From NCBI RefSeq assembly GCF_046630445.1, contig NC_092333.1:338695001-338759000 (forward strand): 64,000 nt of DNA, given 5' to 3'. Under the pieces are notes generated by a model, which was not told the origin of the DNA, did no database searches, and worked only from the letters and a program-made list of their open reading frames with translations. The stretch is from Rutidosis leptorrhynchoides. Its lineage: Eukaryota > Streptophyta > Magnoliopsida > Asterales > Asteraceae. This document shows, piece after piece, positions 1-10,856 of the stretch (positions are counted from its first letter, which is position 1; every line of letters starts with the position of its first letter). Both the position numbers and the translations under genes were made by a program.

Positions 1-1754
1 AACATTTGGAGTATGCTTTTCTCCAAGGTACATCACAATTACCTGTTATAATTTCATCAAAACTTTCCAATAACGAAAAGAGTAGGTTAATGTCCGTTCT
101 AAAAACTCACAAGAAAGCAATTGCTTGGAAAACAACTGATATTCCAGGGATTAACCCCACTTATTGCACTCATAAGATTCTAATGGAAGAAGATTTTAAA
201 CCCGTGGTACAAAGACAACGAAGGTTAAACACTAACATGAAGGAAGTTGTCAAAAAGGAGGTTATCAAGTTACTTGATGCCGGGTTAATATACCCTATAT
301 CCGATAGCCCATGGGTTAGTCCTGTTCAAGTGGTACCCAAGAAAGGGGGTACAACTGTTGTTCTTAATGATGATGATGAACCTGTTCCTACAAGAACAGT
401 CACTGGTTGGAGAGTCTGTATAGACTACCGTCGTTTAAACGAGACCACAAGGAAAGATCATTTCCCACTCCCTTATATTGACCAAATGCTAGAACGTTTA
501 GCGGGGAAAGAGTACTATTGTCTCCTTGATGGATTCTCCGGTTATTTTCAAATTCTCATTGATCCAAAAGACCAAGACAAGACAACTTTTACTTGTCCAT
601 TTAGTACATTCGCATACCGACGAATGCCGTTCGGATTATGCAACGCGCCAGGCACCTTTCAAAGGTGTATGATGGCAATATTTCATGACATGATAGAAGG
701 AAGTATGGAAGTCTTTATGGACGATTTCTCTATTTTTGGAGACTCCTTCGATTCATGCCTTTCAAACCTCGAGCGAATGTTAATTCGTTGTGAGGAATCA
801 AATCTTGTTTTAAATTGGGAAAAATGTCACTTCATGGTGAAGGAAGGCATTGTTTTAGGACACAAGATTTCTCAAGATGGAATGGAAGTAGACAAAGCTA
901 AGATCGATGTAATCTCAAAGCTTCCTCCTCCAACTAACGTTAAAGGAATTAGAAGTTTCTTAGGTCATGCGGGATTCTATCGACGATTCATAAAGGATTT
1001 TTCCAAAATCGCTAGACCCATGACTAAACTTCTCGAGAAAGACAGTACATTCAACTTCAATGATGAATGCTTACAAGCTTTCTCAATTCTAAAAGATAAA
1101 CTTACGAATGCGCCCATTATGGTATCACCCAACTGGTCCAGACCTTTCGAGCTAATGTGTAATGCTAGTGATTTCGCGATGGGAGCTGTTTTAGGTCAAC
1201 GTCAAGATAACAAATTTCAACCAATCTATTACGCAAGTAAAACACTTACGGGAGCTCAGTTGAATTACACAACTACTGAGAAGGAGCTTCTTACAGTAGT
1301 TTTTTCTTTCGATAAGTTTAGATCTTACTTAGTGTTATCTAAAACAATTGTTTATACCGATCATTCAGCCCTAAAGTACTTATTTAAAAAGCAAGATGCT
1401 AAACCTAGACTAATTCGTTGGATTTTACTCCTACAAGAATTCGACATTGAAATTAAGGATAAAAAAGGTGCTGAAAATCTCACTGCAGATCACTTATCCC
1501 GTCTTGAAAATCCTAACTTAGAAACACTCGACGAATCTGTTATTCATGATACTTTTCCGGACGAGTTCCTTATGAGAATTGAAACAGAAGAAGAAATTCC
1601 ATGGTTTGCGGGCTATGCTAATTATCTAGCTGCAGGAATACTCGTTGAAAATCAAACTTATCAGCAAAAGAAGAAATTCTTTGCTGATCTGAAGTTTTAC
1701 TTCTGGGAAAGCCCTAACCTCTTTCGTGTAGGGGCTGACCAAGTTATTCGTTGA
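1..1754 (+). CDS. Athila pol fragment: reverse transcriptase and RNase H
   Basis: Open in one frame from the window edge to a stop at 1752-1754; the real start lies outside. Counting residue 1 at base 6, the RT core covers about residues 80-290, with the catalytic FMDD at 237-240 (714-725). RNase H covers about 380-510. Oddity: the first RNase H acidic residue is replaced: the motif reads CNASD with Asn at residue 386 (1161-1163). The related minus-strand copy has CDASD at 36380-36382. If that Asp is the metal ligand, as in the Ty3/gypsy family, this RNase H is probably inactive. The protein would copy element RNA into cDNA in virus-like particles. The stop at 1752 separates it from integrase, which otherwise follows in the same frame. 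Confidence 0.9.
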   Translation, partial: HLEYAFLQGTSQLPVIISSKLSNNEKSRLMSVLKTHKKAIAWKTTDIPGINPTYCTHKILMEEDFKPVVQRQRRLNTNMKEVVKKEVIKLLDAGLIYPISDSPWVSPVQVVPKKGGTTVVLNDDDEPVPTRTVTGWRVCIDYRRLNETTRKDHFPLPYIDQMLERLAGKEYYCLLDGFSGYFQILIDPKDQDKTTFTCPFSTFAYRRMPFGLCNAPGTFQRCMMAIFHDMIEGSMEVFMDDFSIFGDSFDSCLSNLERMLIRCEESNLVLNWEKCHFMVKEGIVLGHKISQDGMEVDKAKIDVISKLPPPTNVKGIRSFLGHAGFYRRFIKDFSKIARPMTKLLEKDSTFNFNDECLQAFSILKDKLTNAPIMVSPNWSRPFELMCNASDFAMGAVLGQRQDNKFQPIYYASKTLTGAQLNYTTTEKELLTVVFSFDKFRSYLVLSKTIVYTDHSALKYLFKKQDAKPRLIRWILLLQEFDIEIKDKKGAENLTADHLSRLENPNLETLDESVIHDTFPDEFLMRIETEEEIPWFAGYANYLAAGILVENQTYQQKKKFFADLKFYFWESPNLFRVGADQVIR

Positions 1755-2887
1755 TGTGTATACGGCAAAGAAGCGCAACAAATTCTAGAGCACTGTCATG
1801 AAGGACCGGCTGGTGGACATTTCGGACCAAGCTATACAGCCAAAAAGGTTTTTGACTCAGGTTTTTACTGGCCTACAATTTTTAAAGATGCATACAATAT
1901 GGTAAAAACTTGTGATTCTTGTCAAAGATCTGGAAATATCTCCAAGAGAGACGAAATGCCACAACAAAGCATCCTTGTATGCGAAGTATTCGACATTTGG
2001 GGTATTGACTTCATGGGTCCATTCCCCGCTTCTAACAAATGCAAATACATTCTCGTGGCAGTCGATTACATTTCTAAATGGGCTGAAGCAAAAGCCCTAC
2101 CCACTAACGATGCTCGAGTTGTTGTCAACTTTCTTAAAAATCTTTTCTTGCGTTTTGGAATTCCAAAAGCATTAATCACTGATCGTGGAACTCATTTTAC
2201 AAATCAACTACTAGAGAAAGTGCTAAAAAGTACGGAGTTAATCATCGTTTTTCAACTTCTTACCACCCTCAAACGAGTGGTCAAGTTGAAAACACAAACA
2301 GAGGTCTTAAACGAATTTTAGAAAGAACGGTTAAAAATAATCCAAAAATCTGGCATCAAAAGCTAGATGATGCGCTTTGGGCATTTAGAACTGCGTTCAA
2401 AACACCCATCAGTACTACACCTTTCCGATTGATTTACGGTAAGGCGTGTCATCTACCTGTCGAAGTTGAACACAAGGCATATTGGGCTCTGAGAGAATGT
2501 AATACCGACCTTGTGAAAGCCGGAGAAAACCGATTCTTACAACTAAATGAATTAGATGAATTAAGACTACAAGCATATGAAAACTCTAAAACATACAAGG
2601 AGAAAACTAAAAGATGGCACGATGCACGGTTAAAAGAAAAGAAAGAATTTGAACAAGGGGATAAAGTATTAGTATTCCAATCACGTTTTAAGTTTTCACC
2701 TGGGAAACTTAGATCCCGATGGACTGGGCCATATATAATAAAACAAGTTTTTCCATCTGGATATGCAGAATTATATAGCAAAGACGGTGGAACTTTCAAA
2801 GTGAACAGTCATCGACTTAAATTATACTTTGAAGGAATCAATACTACGGAAAGAGATGAGATCACATTCTACCCTAAGGACAAGTAA
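1755..2887 (+). pseudogene. Athila integrase, broken by a nonsense codon and a frameshift
   Basis: Continues the pol frame after the stop at 1752-1754. An HHCC zinc-binding region is visible (His residues about 1791-1820, CxxC at 1911-1922). The catalytic core shows Asp at 2007-2009 and Asp at 2181-2183. The third acidic residue (Glu, 2288-2290) is in a different frame, because the frame shifts by one in an A-run at about 2225-2229. The C-terminal part (to 2887) is basic and ends with the RWxGPY-type GPY/F module at about 2720, typical of Ty3/gypsy integrases. All DDE residues survive, so inactivation is by two small lesions rather than by loss of the domain. It would insert cDNA into the host genome. 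No separate start is credible. Confidence 0.85.
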
Positions 2888-2942
2888 ATTCAGGGTAACT
2901 TTAAGGTTTTCAACTCCATTCTCAAACTTTATTTTCATCTTT

Positions 2943-2952
2943 AAGAGTGGGG
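2943..2952 (+). other. Polypurine-tract-like motif after integrase
   Basis: AAGAGTGGGG lies 55 bases after the integrase stop. It resembles the true polypurine tract at 8510-8524 (AAGTGTGGGG). It may be a second plus-strand priming site (inference). Confidence 0.4.
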
Positions 2953-3061
2953 TTTGTTCGGTCTTTCCCTAGCAGACACTAAAGAACTAGTCTTCTCCCT
3001 CCATTCTACCTTTTTATTTTTATTTTCTTCTTTTCGTTTTTATTTATTGTTTATTTTCAAG

Positions 3062-3463
3062 ATGCGCAATCAATATGTCTACAACCACTTCTTTTTGATG
3101 TGCGATAAAATTTTACCGAGAGATGTGGTTTTAGATATTAAAAGAAGATGCGATCAGGCGAGTAAAGAAATAAGGCAAAAACTTAACGAGAAAAATTATG
3201 CCAAAGGAAAATCAAAATCAGCTAAGAAACGTCAAGCGCGTCATTTGGGCAAGTGTGTAAAATGTGGAAAACCAGCTCAATACGGAAAGTGCCCAAGGAA
3301 CCAGACGGACTCTAATTTCGAGTACGTAACCTTATGCCGAGAAGGGCCTTTTAAATGTTCAAAGGAAAACCTCTTAAACCAACGAGGTTACGCCTACAAA
3401 GCCATGGGGGGCGAAATGATGCGACTCCACTACGAGGCGAGTCAACGCGGTTTCACAATCTAA
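3062..3463 (+). CDS. Small basic zinc-ribbon-like protein between integrase and the env-like gene
   Basis: 133 codons from ATG 3062 to TAA 3463; the frame is open further upstream but without a better ATG. Two cysteine pairs are visible: C-x2-C-x8-C around residues 63-75 (CVKCGK then KC), and C-x6-C around residues 91-98. A Lys/Arg-rich stretch (KGKSKSAKKRQAR, about residues 47-59) could be a nuclear-localisation or nucleic-acid-binding segment. I do not recognise a named family. It has no internal stop although the flanking genes are broken, which argues that it is recent or was selected. It lies just after a polypurine-like motif and 1.1 kb before the env-gene promoter. Possible roles are RNA chaperone, DNA binder or regulator; none is shown by the sequence. 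Confidence 0.55.
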   Translation: MRNQYVYNHFFLMCDKILPRDVVLDIKRRCDQASKEIRQKLNEKNYAKGKSKSAKKRQARHLGKCVKCGKPAQYGKCPRNQTDSNFEYVTLCREGPFKCSKENLLNQRGYAYKAMGGEMMRLHYEASQRGFTI

Positions 3464-4208
3464 TCCTTTTTCTCGCCAATTGTGTGTTTGTGCATTTTTG
3501 TAATTTTGTGCATTTTTGTGTTTTTGAATTTTTGTTTTGGTGTGTTTAGTTTGTATTTGTTTGTTGTGTTTCTATTAAAAGGGTCTACCATTTAAAATTG
3601 ATAAACCTTGAGTTTAACCTGTTTTCATTAAAAACGATAATGCTAAGTGTAATAACTGAATTGTCGTTCTTCAAATTGCACGAAATTAATTGGTGGATTC
3701 ATAATATATCTTTTAAATAGTAGACCACAAAAAAAAAATTTACTAAAAATATTTTTTTTTATCAATAACCATAAAGATATATAACTTGTAAACTTTTGTT
3801 GTGGGTAATGATAGGTGTAACAACCGAGATTGTCTCTACCTAGTTGATAGGAAATAAAGTTTTAAGTTTGAAAATTAGTTGGTTTAAAAGTATATTTTAA
3901 AATTTAAAAATTAAAAAAAAAGAGTGTATTTTTAAATTCATTTAATTTTTATTTTTCATGTACTTGTTTTTAATTTTAAATATTGATTTTCTTTTAATTT
4001 TAAAATTTAAAAAGAAAAAAAAATTTGAGTGTTTTGTTTTTAAGTTATTCTTGAAAAATATTAAAACTTTAACTTTTAAAGCATTAAATTATAAATTGAA
4101 ATTAAAAATTTATAAACGGATAAAGATTAGGTATACCAACCGAAATTTCTGTTACATCAAATATAAATTTAAAATTGATATTTTGAAATTTAAGTACTTA
4201 TAAAGTTG

Positions 4209-4264
<56 letters not shown>

Positions 4265-4501
4265 AAAAAATAAATAAACAATAGAATGTTTTTGTTTTAT
4301 TTTTATTTTCGTAAAATATTAAAAACCTTAACTTTTAAATTATTAAATTTTTAAAATTAATTTTTAAAATTTATAAACGGATAAAGACTAGGTATAACAA
4401 CCGAAATTTCCGTAGCTACAATTATAAATTTATAAAAGAAATTTTAAAGGTTTGATTAATTATAAAGTTGAAAAGAAAAAAAAAGGGGGGGGGACGGAAC
4501 A
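3464..4501 (+). repeat. AT-rich spacer with a degenerate tandem duplication
   Basis: No coding region. Two units of about 260 bases (about 3950-4208 and 4210-4460) share a stretch with TTTATAAACGGATAAAGA, TAGGTATA and AACCGAAATTTC (4109-4150 and 4369-4411). Weaker echoes of the same motif occur near 3625, 3810 and 7445. The (AT)n tract at 4210-4262 sits between the units. Confidence 0.6.
4210..4262. repeat. (AT)n microsatellite
   Basis: About 26 uninterrupted AT units at the junction of two diverged tandem units. Confidence 0.97.
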
Positions 4502-4575
4502 CTTACGCGAAACTTGTGACAATCCACACGAAACGCGTAGATTTAAAAGCTACGCGAAACGCGTAGAGTATAAAA
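4502..4575 (+). promoter_or_regulatory. Internal promoter of the env-like gene: CGCG palindromes and TATA box
   Basis: Three related units stand at 4503-4520, 4526-4540 and 4550-4566. The last is a perfect 17-base palindrome, CTACGCGAAACGCGTAG. Three bases later comes TATAAAA (4569-4575). The env-like leader ATG is at 4732, so a start site about 30 bases after the TATA box would give a roughly 130-base 5' leader. The same palindrome stands in the LTR at 8860-8876 and 10173-10189, the latter also directly before a TATA box. Promoter activity is inferred from layout. Confidence 0.55.
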
Positions 4576-4731
4576 CCAGAGAGATATCAGTCGACCTGCA
4601 CTTCACCTTCACACACTTTATTTTTATTTTATTTTTTTGCTGTGGACGAAGGAGGTGAGCAAAAACCCCAAAAATACACCCAAACACTAAATTAACACTA
4701 TAAATCTCCTCCAATTCATCTACCTTTCAAC

Positions 4732-5409
4732 ATGCTGAGATTGGTAAGGGTCCTAAACCCATTTTTACCACTTGTTTTTCAACTTTTTCATTTATTATTT
4801 TTATGGCTTTAATCCGAATTAATGCATGATATTATTGAATTTTGCTTGATTAATGCTATACCTATGTTGTTAGTGTGATGTTAAACCCGATTAGCATAAG
4901 AATTTGATGTTTAACTGATTATTGAAAAGTTAGGGTTTATGTAAATTGGGGAAATTGAGGAATTGCTATTGAATTATGTTATTTTGGGTCTAATTAGATG
5001 TTTTTAGATGTTTTGATAGTAGTAGAAGCTTTGAATATAAGTTTGATTTTTTGATTTTGTGATTTGAATTTTTGTCTAAATTTGATAATTTTTTTTTTGT
5101 AATTGTCATGAATCAAGTATGTATTGTAACGATGATTAGGAGCTGGAATATACGCAATATGATTGAATTGGATTATATATGCTTAGCTCATTGCGTGTTT
5201 CTACTTGTAAATTAAACTTTGTTTTTGAAACTTGATTTATGATTATGAATTTTTGTTTTATTGTTGTTTGTTTTAATTTTTAGGAGTAAACTGTTGTTGA
5301 ACTATTGATTCCTGTGGTGTTGAAATAAGCTTGTATGTCAAGGATGAATTCTTTGCTAACATTAACATACCCAATTGGGACGATTCTCTGATTTTAAAAT
5401 GTTATGCAG
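4732..5409 (+). other. Predicted first coding exon (4732-4743) and intron (4744-5409) of the env-like gene
   Basis: A 12-base open exon starts at ATG 4732 and ends at a GTAAGG donor (4744). A TGCAG acceptor ends at 5409. Joining the two keeps the reading frame with the ATG at 5422 and the downstream env-like frame. The 666-base intervening region is AT/T-rich, as plant introns are. Athila env-like genes have been suggested to be made from spliced RNA (family knowledge). The alternative is that translation starts at 5422 on an unspliced RNA. Confidence 0.5.
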
Positions 5410-6962
5410 GGATTATTTAGAATGAGAGCTGTTAACCAACAGCAAGGGGAAGAACAAGTAACACCGGAAATGGAACAACAACTTTAGAATCTACACCCGA
5501 ACCTGAGATTTCCTTATGATTTACCTAACCGATTACAAAAGGTTAAGGACTTACTTTCTCTGGTAAGTAGAAACATCTCTCCAGTATACGTTGTGGATTG
5601 GGCTCCTTTAGGACACCCAGTCAACCTAGATGAACAAATAAGGGGAATTTTAAACCAAAGTTTTACAAACGAATTTGGAATGACTTTGGTTATTAATGAT
5701 TTTGAGAGATTGTTTAGTTTAAATAGCCCTGTATATAGAGAATGGTGTTTAGAGTTCTATTCTACCGTTAGAATGAGTTTACACCCAGAAACTATCAATG
5801 ACCTTAATTTTCTACAATTTCGACTGGGTGAGGTAGATAGAAGTATGTCCCTAAGTAACGTGACTGACGCATTAGGGATTTACACCGTTGAGGAGATGTT
5901 GACTCCAGGTTTTAGGGAGTATATTTTTACAGGAGCTAGATATACAGGAAATTATGATTCTTCGACAGTCTGGCAATCTTTCACTAATAGAAATACATAT
6001 GAGCCAGGCCAAGAATCATACCTAAAGATCACTGATGTTTGTTTTAGAATAATTCATAAGTTTATAGCGAACACAATAAACCAAAGGTCATTTACTAATA
6101 CAGATAAAATTAATTATATTGACCTTTGGTACTTAGATGCGATCAGAGATAGGGATACATTTATTAGTATACCCTATGGAGTTGCTTACTTTTTGGCCCA
6201 TGTTGGTAAAGGGGCTAGAGGAACAAGTGACATGTCGGGGGGTCACTACATCACGTGTCTAGGAAACTGGTTCGGACTCGACCCGAGTGAATCAGAACCT
6301 CCAATCCAACCGGTAGATCAGGCTGTTAAAACTTTAGGATTGGATGTATATAGGACGGCAAAGGCTATACATGTGAGGGGCTGGGTAATTAGTTTAAGAC
6401 GACAGGAAGTTGTTGCTCCCGCTCCTATGGAGGAGGATGAGGAACCCGCTAGGGAAACTAGGAGGAGACGAAGACAGCCAGATCAGGCTAGTACGTCTAA
6501 TGCAGGTATTTCTAATTTCGATATGCTACAAAATTCGTTTAATTCATTGAGTTTAGATTTAAGGAACTCGTATGATAATTGGGGACGGAGATCAGAAGAA
6601 CAATACACTAGTTTGTCTAGGCAAATAGGGAAAATAGGCATACCCAACTAGCTCAGGGTAATACGTTAGAGAACATCCGCTACGATCAGAGGGGCCAGGG
6701 AGCACAGTTAGAGTGGGCGCATCATCAGGCATATTTATACGCAGCTAACCCACAACAATACGCACCCTCAGCCTTTCCTTCATACACCCCTTGGCAAGGA
6801 CCCAGTGACCCTCTACCGCCACCTTACGACCCCAACGCTGCCCTAGCCGCAAGTCAGGAAGCCTATAGGCATTTTTACAAGGAACAACGCCTAAATGAAC
6901 AACGGCAACAACAGCAGCGGGAACAGGAAGATCAGGGAGGCCCTGCCTGGTCATTTTTCTAG
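5410..6962 (+). pseudogene. Athila env-like / ATHILA-type ORF, two lesions
   Basis: The frame starts in the predicted exon, or at ATG 5422, and meets a stop at 5485-5487. It is then open for 352 codons to 6651 (the part from about 5593 is the core). A switch to the next frame near 6630-6650 keeps a Gln/Pro-rich tail open to a stop at 6960-6962. The core (for example FERLF, residues near 5700) resembles the plant ATHILA ORF family by recall. I see no clear signal peptide or transmembrane segment, so an envelope role is not supported by the sequence. The C-terminal quarter is basic (RRRRR near 6465) then Gln-rich. It has its own upstream promoter and intron. Function is unknown. Confidence 0.7.
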
Positions 6963-8509
6963 TTTCCTTTTAGTTTTAGAACTATTTATTTTGTATTTGT
7001 TTGTATAAAATGATTTTTTATGGCGTGTTAATTTACCTTTATTTATTTTATATCTACAAAAACTTTTAGTGTGGGGTAAAATTTTTGTACTATTAAAGTA
7101 CAACCCCATCTCGTTTATGTTTGACATATTTATTGACAGGTACTAATGATGATGAGATTCGACGTAGCGAAACCCGAAAGCATTATTGTGATAAAAAGAT
7201 TGGATATGTTCATAAATTAAGCATTTTACAATCTCCAATTGCTTAACAAAGGAAGTTCTAAATACTTTACACTTTTTGTCCTCTCAAATTTATACATTTA
7301 ATCTGATTTTATGTAATGAGGGCATTACATAATCTTAAGTGTGGGGTGGGAGTATATAAATTCTCGAGAACTTATAATCTAGTGGTTTTTATGAAAATTT
7401 TTACAAATTTTAAACATATATAACTAATCAATTTTTAAGGTAATTACAAGCAATTAAAGATTAGGTGTCAAAAACCGAAATTATTGTCTCCATACAATAA
7501 AAATACATAAGTTTATTTGATTAAAATATATAAAAGAAAATCAAGTATAACAGAATTTATAAACTAATATGTTTAGAACCATTTATCACATGTTTCTATG
7601 AAGTTTATTGCAAATATCATTGCTTTGGAATTTATAAACCTGAATATCCCTTAAGGAAGTAAAGTCTTCCAAAATAACACACTTGCTAACCTATGTTAGA
7701 AGATGTAGTCCAGAACAGCTGTAGGTTGATGAAAAATCTTGAAAAGTCATCTCTATCATCGGCTGGAAATCCACCTCACCTCAGCATCAAACAGGGTTTT
7801 TGGTGGTCAGACTTATCCTAACCATGAGATGGATCTGTCTCGTACAATGGGGGGGCACATTGCAAATTAGCTTTTAAGACTAATGAATCTAATCCCCAGA
7901 TGGATGATCTCCGTAAATATCAACCGCATCTATGTTTGACCGCGGTCAACATACATATGCCATAACAAATTGAGGTGTGAAACTCATGGTTCACCGATGA
8001 TATTTGGACACGATATAATTTTACTCTAAAACTTATGCTATTTTATGAATTATATTGTGTAAAACCATTTTTAGGACATTCGGTTTCAAGTCCCATGATA
8101 CTTTAATTATGGGGGCGGATAGCTTGCTAATCTCCGACTGAGACTACGGTTTTCAGTTAACCTCGACCGGAATTTGAGGTTAAAACCGGAAAACGTGTCT
8201 AGTGTAAAAACTAGCATGCAATTTTATAAAATCTTAAAACGTTTTCATAAGGTCCAATTTTCCCTAAGGATCCAAATTTTTAAACCTTCATCACGAGATT
8301 TCTATTTTGTTTCTGTTGTCAGAATTTCATTTCGTGTGGTGTGTGTGTGTGTGATCCAATAAAATTGTGTAGTGTTTCCAACTTATTCCATATAGCGTGT
8401 GTTTCATTTCGTGTAGTGTGTGTTGTGTGATTTAATGTTCGATATGGAGAAATATGTAATGTCCCGATTCTATTTAGAAGATGTAATTGCTTGAGGACAA
8501 GCAACGTTC
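6963..8509 (+). other. Noncoding 3' region of the Athila element
   Basis: No convincing coding sequence. Two further polypurine-like motifs stand at 7068-7076 (AGTGTGGGG) and 7337-7346 (AAGTGTGGGG). A GGGGGGG run lies near 7850. Long noncoding DNA before the 3' LTR is usual for Athila elements. Confidence 0.6.
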
Positions 8510-8524
8510 AAGTGTGGGGTATTT
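8510..8524 (+). other. Polypurine tract of the Athila element
   Basis: AAGTGTGGGG abuts the LTR start TGATAT at 8525 and is preceded by TTGAGGACAAGCAA (8491-8504). The minus-strand Athila copy has the matching arrangement at 35502-35535. It primes plus-strand cDNA synthesis (family knowledge). Confidence 0.75.
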
Positions 8525-8837
8525 TGATATTGCTTTAAACATACATATATTTCGACGCAATATAATTTATATTTCATCAGCTTTTACCGAAACGAAGACA
8601 TTCAAATGTATAATTCACGAGAAAAACGACAAAAGTAAACACGAGCTTGAAGTTTGATAAAACAACGATAAAACGACAGATTTAAACCAAATATGTATCA
8701 AGATAATGTTTACCCGAATGCAAGTTCAAGATGATCGAAGAGAAGAGTTCAAATGAAAAGTTCCAAGTCGATATACGTAAACACGGGATCAACAAAGAAC
8801 AAACGAAAAAATAAAAATAAGAAAACAGTCGAATACT

Positions 8838-8925
8838 CTTACGCGGATCGCGTAGATTAGTACGCGAAACGCGTAGTATTTAATTCTTACGTGAAACGTG
8901 TGGAATGTTATGCGAAACGTGTAAT
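8838..8925 (+). promoter_or_regulatory. CGCG palindrome cluster 1 in the Athila LTR
   Basis: Four units in 88 bases: 8839-8855, 8860-8876 (TACGCGAAACGCGTA core), 8887-8903 and 8908-8924. The last two have C-to-T or G-to-A changes at CpG positions. It lies about 310 bases into the LTR. Confidence 0.6.
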
Positions 8926-10102
8926 GTTGAGTCCAGATTCAGATCCGAATTACAAATGGGACGGTTGCTTTTTAGTTTTATATTACAACTTTATATCTTT
9001 ACAGCTAAAAAGGAAAAGAGCATTACAGTGCACTCAAGTTACCAACTACTCTCCACCAGATGTTATATACGGAGTACTACTTACACAGTGAGAAAGACAC
9101 AGACAATTGATACAACTCAAAAAATTCCATACAACTTATATTCTGTTTATTTTTATTTCAAGCATTCTGTATTAATTTTAATTTCAAGGTTCAATTTTTA
9201 GGATAGTTTCAGTTTTTAAGGGTATTGTCCGTGATTAAGGGTATTATTGTACGCTCTAAAAGGGGTTTTGTTATTGTAATTTTCTACCGTTTAAAGTAAA
9301 TGAGAGTGAAGACTTTCGTAAGTATATTCCATTAAAATTATCGTTATAAATTTTTATCGTCATTATTATATTTGTATATTTATATTTTTACGTTTTCCCT
9401 AGTATAATGAGTAGCTAACTTCCCTAGTGTTTGCTTAGATGTAGAGTCCCTAGTGAAATGGATTGTTATCATTTGTAAAAATTAAAATGTAACTTTAGTA
9501 TTTTTAACATTGAGCCTAATTAAAAGAACCATTATTATGTATTTGGATATTTAACCCTTGTCACTTAATTTGTTAGATTAAAATAACGAAAGTTATTTTT
9601 ACTTATATAAATTAAGCTTCAACATTAAAAGTGATCTAGACGAACTTATAACTAATTTACTAACACTAAATTAAAAGTAAAGTTCAGTGGTTTGGGTAAT
9701 ATCACTAGTCATATAATAGTGAAATTGTAAAAAGGGAAACCGTTATGATTTGGGTTTTGGCAAAGGTCAAAACTGGGTTGGGTCTCAATTTAAATACTTA
9801 AAGACTAGTAACTATCTAAATATAATCCAATGAAAATTAGATTTAATTTAGTTAGCCAAAACTTTATATTTGTTCGAAAGGAAAATATAAGTTTTATACT
9901 AAACATTTTAATACGAGTTTAAACTTAAAACAATCCATGGACCTAGAGGTGACACATTTAAGTAAACACTCCTTATTTATATATTGCTAATTACTATTAT
10001 TAATATTTACATATATTTATTCAGCAAAACAATAACTAAAAAAAAAATTATACAATATTATAATTCAGCTTAAACATCACTGTTTTGTCACATCGATCAT
10101 AT

Positions 10103-10198
10103 CATACGCGAATCTCGTATAATTCTACACGATACGCGTACGTTTTAAACCATACGCGAAAGGCGTACATCATTACGCGAAACGCGTAAGTATAAATA
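10103..10198 (+). promoter_or_regulatory. CGCG palindrome cluster 2 and TATA box in the Athila LTR
   Basis: Units at 10103-10120, 10125-10141, 10151-10168 and 10173-10190, then TATAAATA at 10191-10198 with almost no gap. The layout matches the internal env promoter at 4502-4575. A likely LTR promoter, inferred. Confidence 0.55.
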
Positions 10199-10856
10199 CG
10201 AATACTGTAGCGAATTAGGTTAAAATTTAGGGTTTTAAATATTTTATTATTATATTTAAGTTATTAATTTATAATTAGTATTAATTATTATAATTTATAA
10301 TTAGTAATTAGTTTATAACTAGGTAATTATTATAATTCCTATTAATTTATATTAATTTAGTTCAAACATGTTATTTAGTTAATTTAAATAATTTTATATT
10401 ATAATTGCTCAAAATAAAATTCTAATCAATTAGTTTTATTAAAAGTTATTATTTTATTAATTATCATTTAGTAATAAACTTATTAGTATAATTTCAATTA
10501 ATTCACTTTTAAGTTAATAATTATAAATAATGTATTCGTATAAATTAATAAGTAGTTCAATTAAATTAGGATTAAGTTATATTTTATTATTATTATTATG
10601 TAGTATTATCAAATCCTAATCCAAAACCCCCTTAAAATAAGTTTAACTTCAAAGACTATTAAACACCATTGAACACTGTCTCCCGGTGGAACGAACCGGA
10701 TTTACCAACAAACTTAACTACACGGATAGGACTAGTTGCCTACATATGTTTGAAATCAAACTAAATTCATTAAAATACCATATATACAATAAATCAATTC
10801 GTGTAACAAAACAACTCAAATCCGTTCATAAATAAAGGTACTGTTTCAACGCATCA

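Larger units (their letters stand above)
1..10856 (+). mobile_element. Athila-lineage Ty3/gypsy retrotransposon, 5' part outside the window
   Basis: Order on the plus strand: RT, RNase H, integrase, a small zinc-ribbon-like ORF, an env-like gene, noncoding DNA, a polypurine tract, and one LTR ending at 10856. RT-RH-INT order makes it Ty3/gypsy; the extra gene after integrase and the protein style are Athila-like (family knowledge). The 5' LTR, gag and protease lie left of base 1, so the target-site duplication cannot be checked. Bases after 10856 belong to a minus-strand LTR element, so this copy is nested in it. It is broken by a stop and frameshift in integrase and a stop and frameshift in the env-like gene. 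Confidence 0.85.
8525..10856 (+). repeat. 3' LTR of the Athila element
   Basis: Starts TGATATTG directly after the polypurine tract and ends GCATCA at 10856, giving TGAT...ATCA ends as in the other Athila LTRs of this window. Near the end it has the block with CCCGGTGGAACGAACCGG (10682-10699) that marks the U5 side of this lineage. No second copy is in the window, so the ends rest on motif logic. At 2332 bp it is long. It holds two separate palindrome clusters (8838-8925 and 10103-10190), so an internal duplication or an older partial LTR inside it is possible. Confidence 0.7.
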
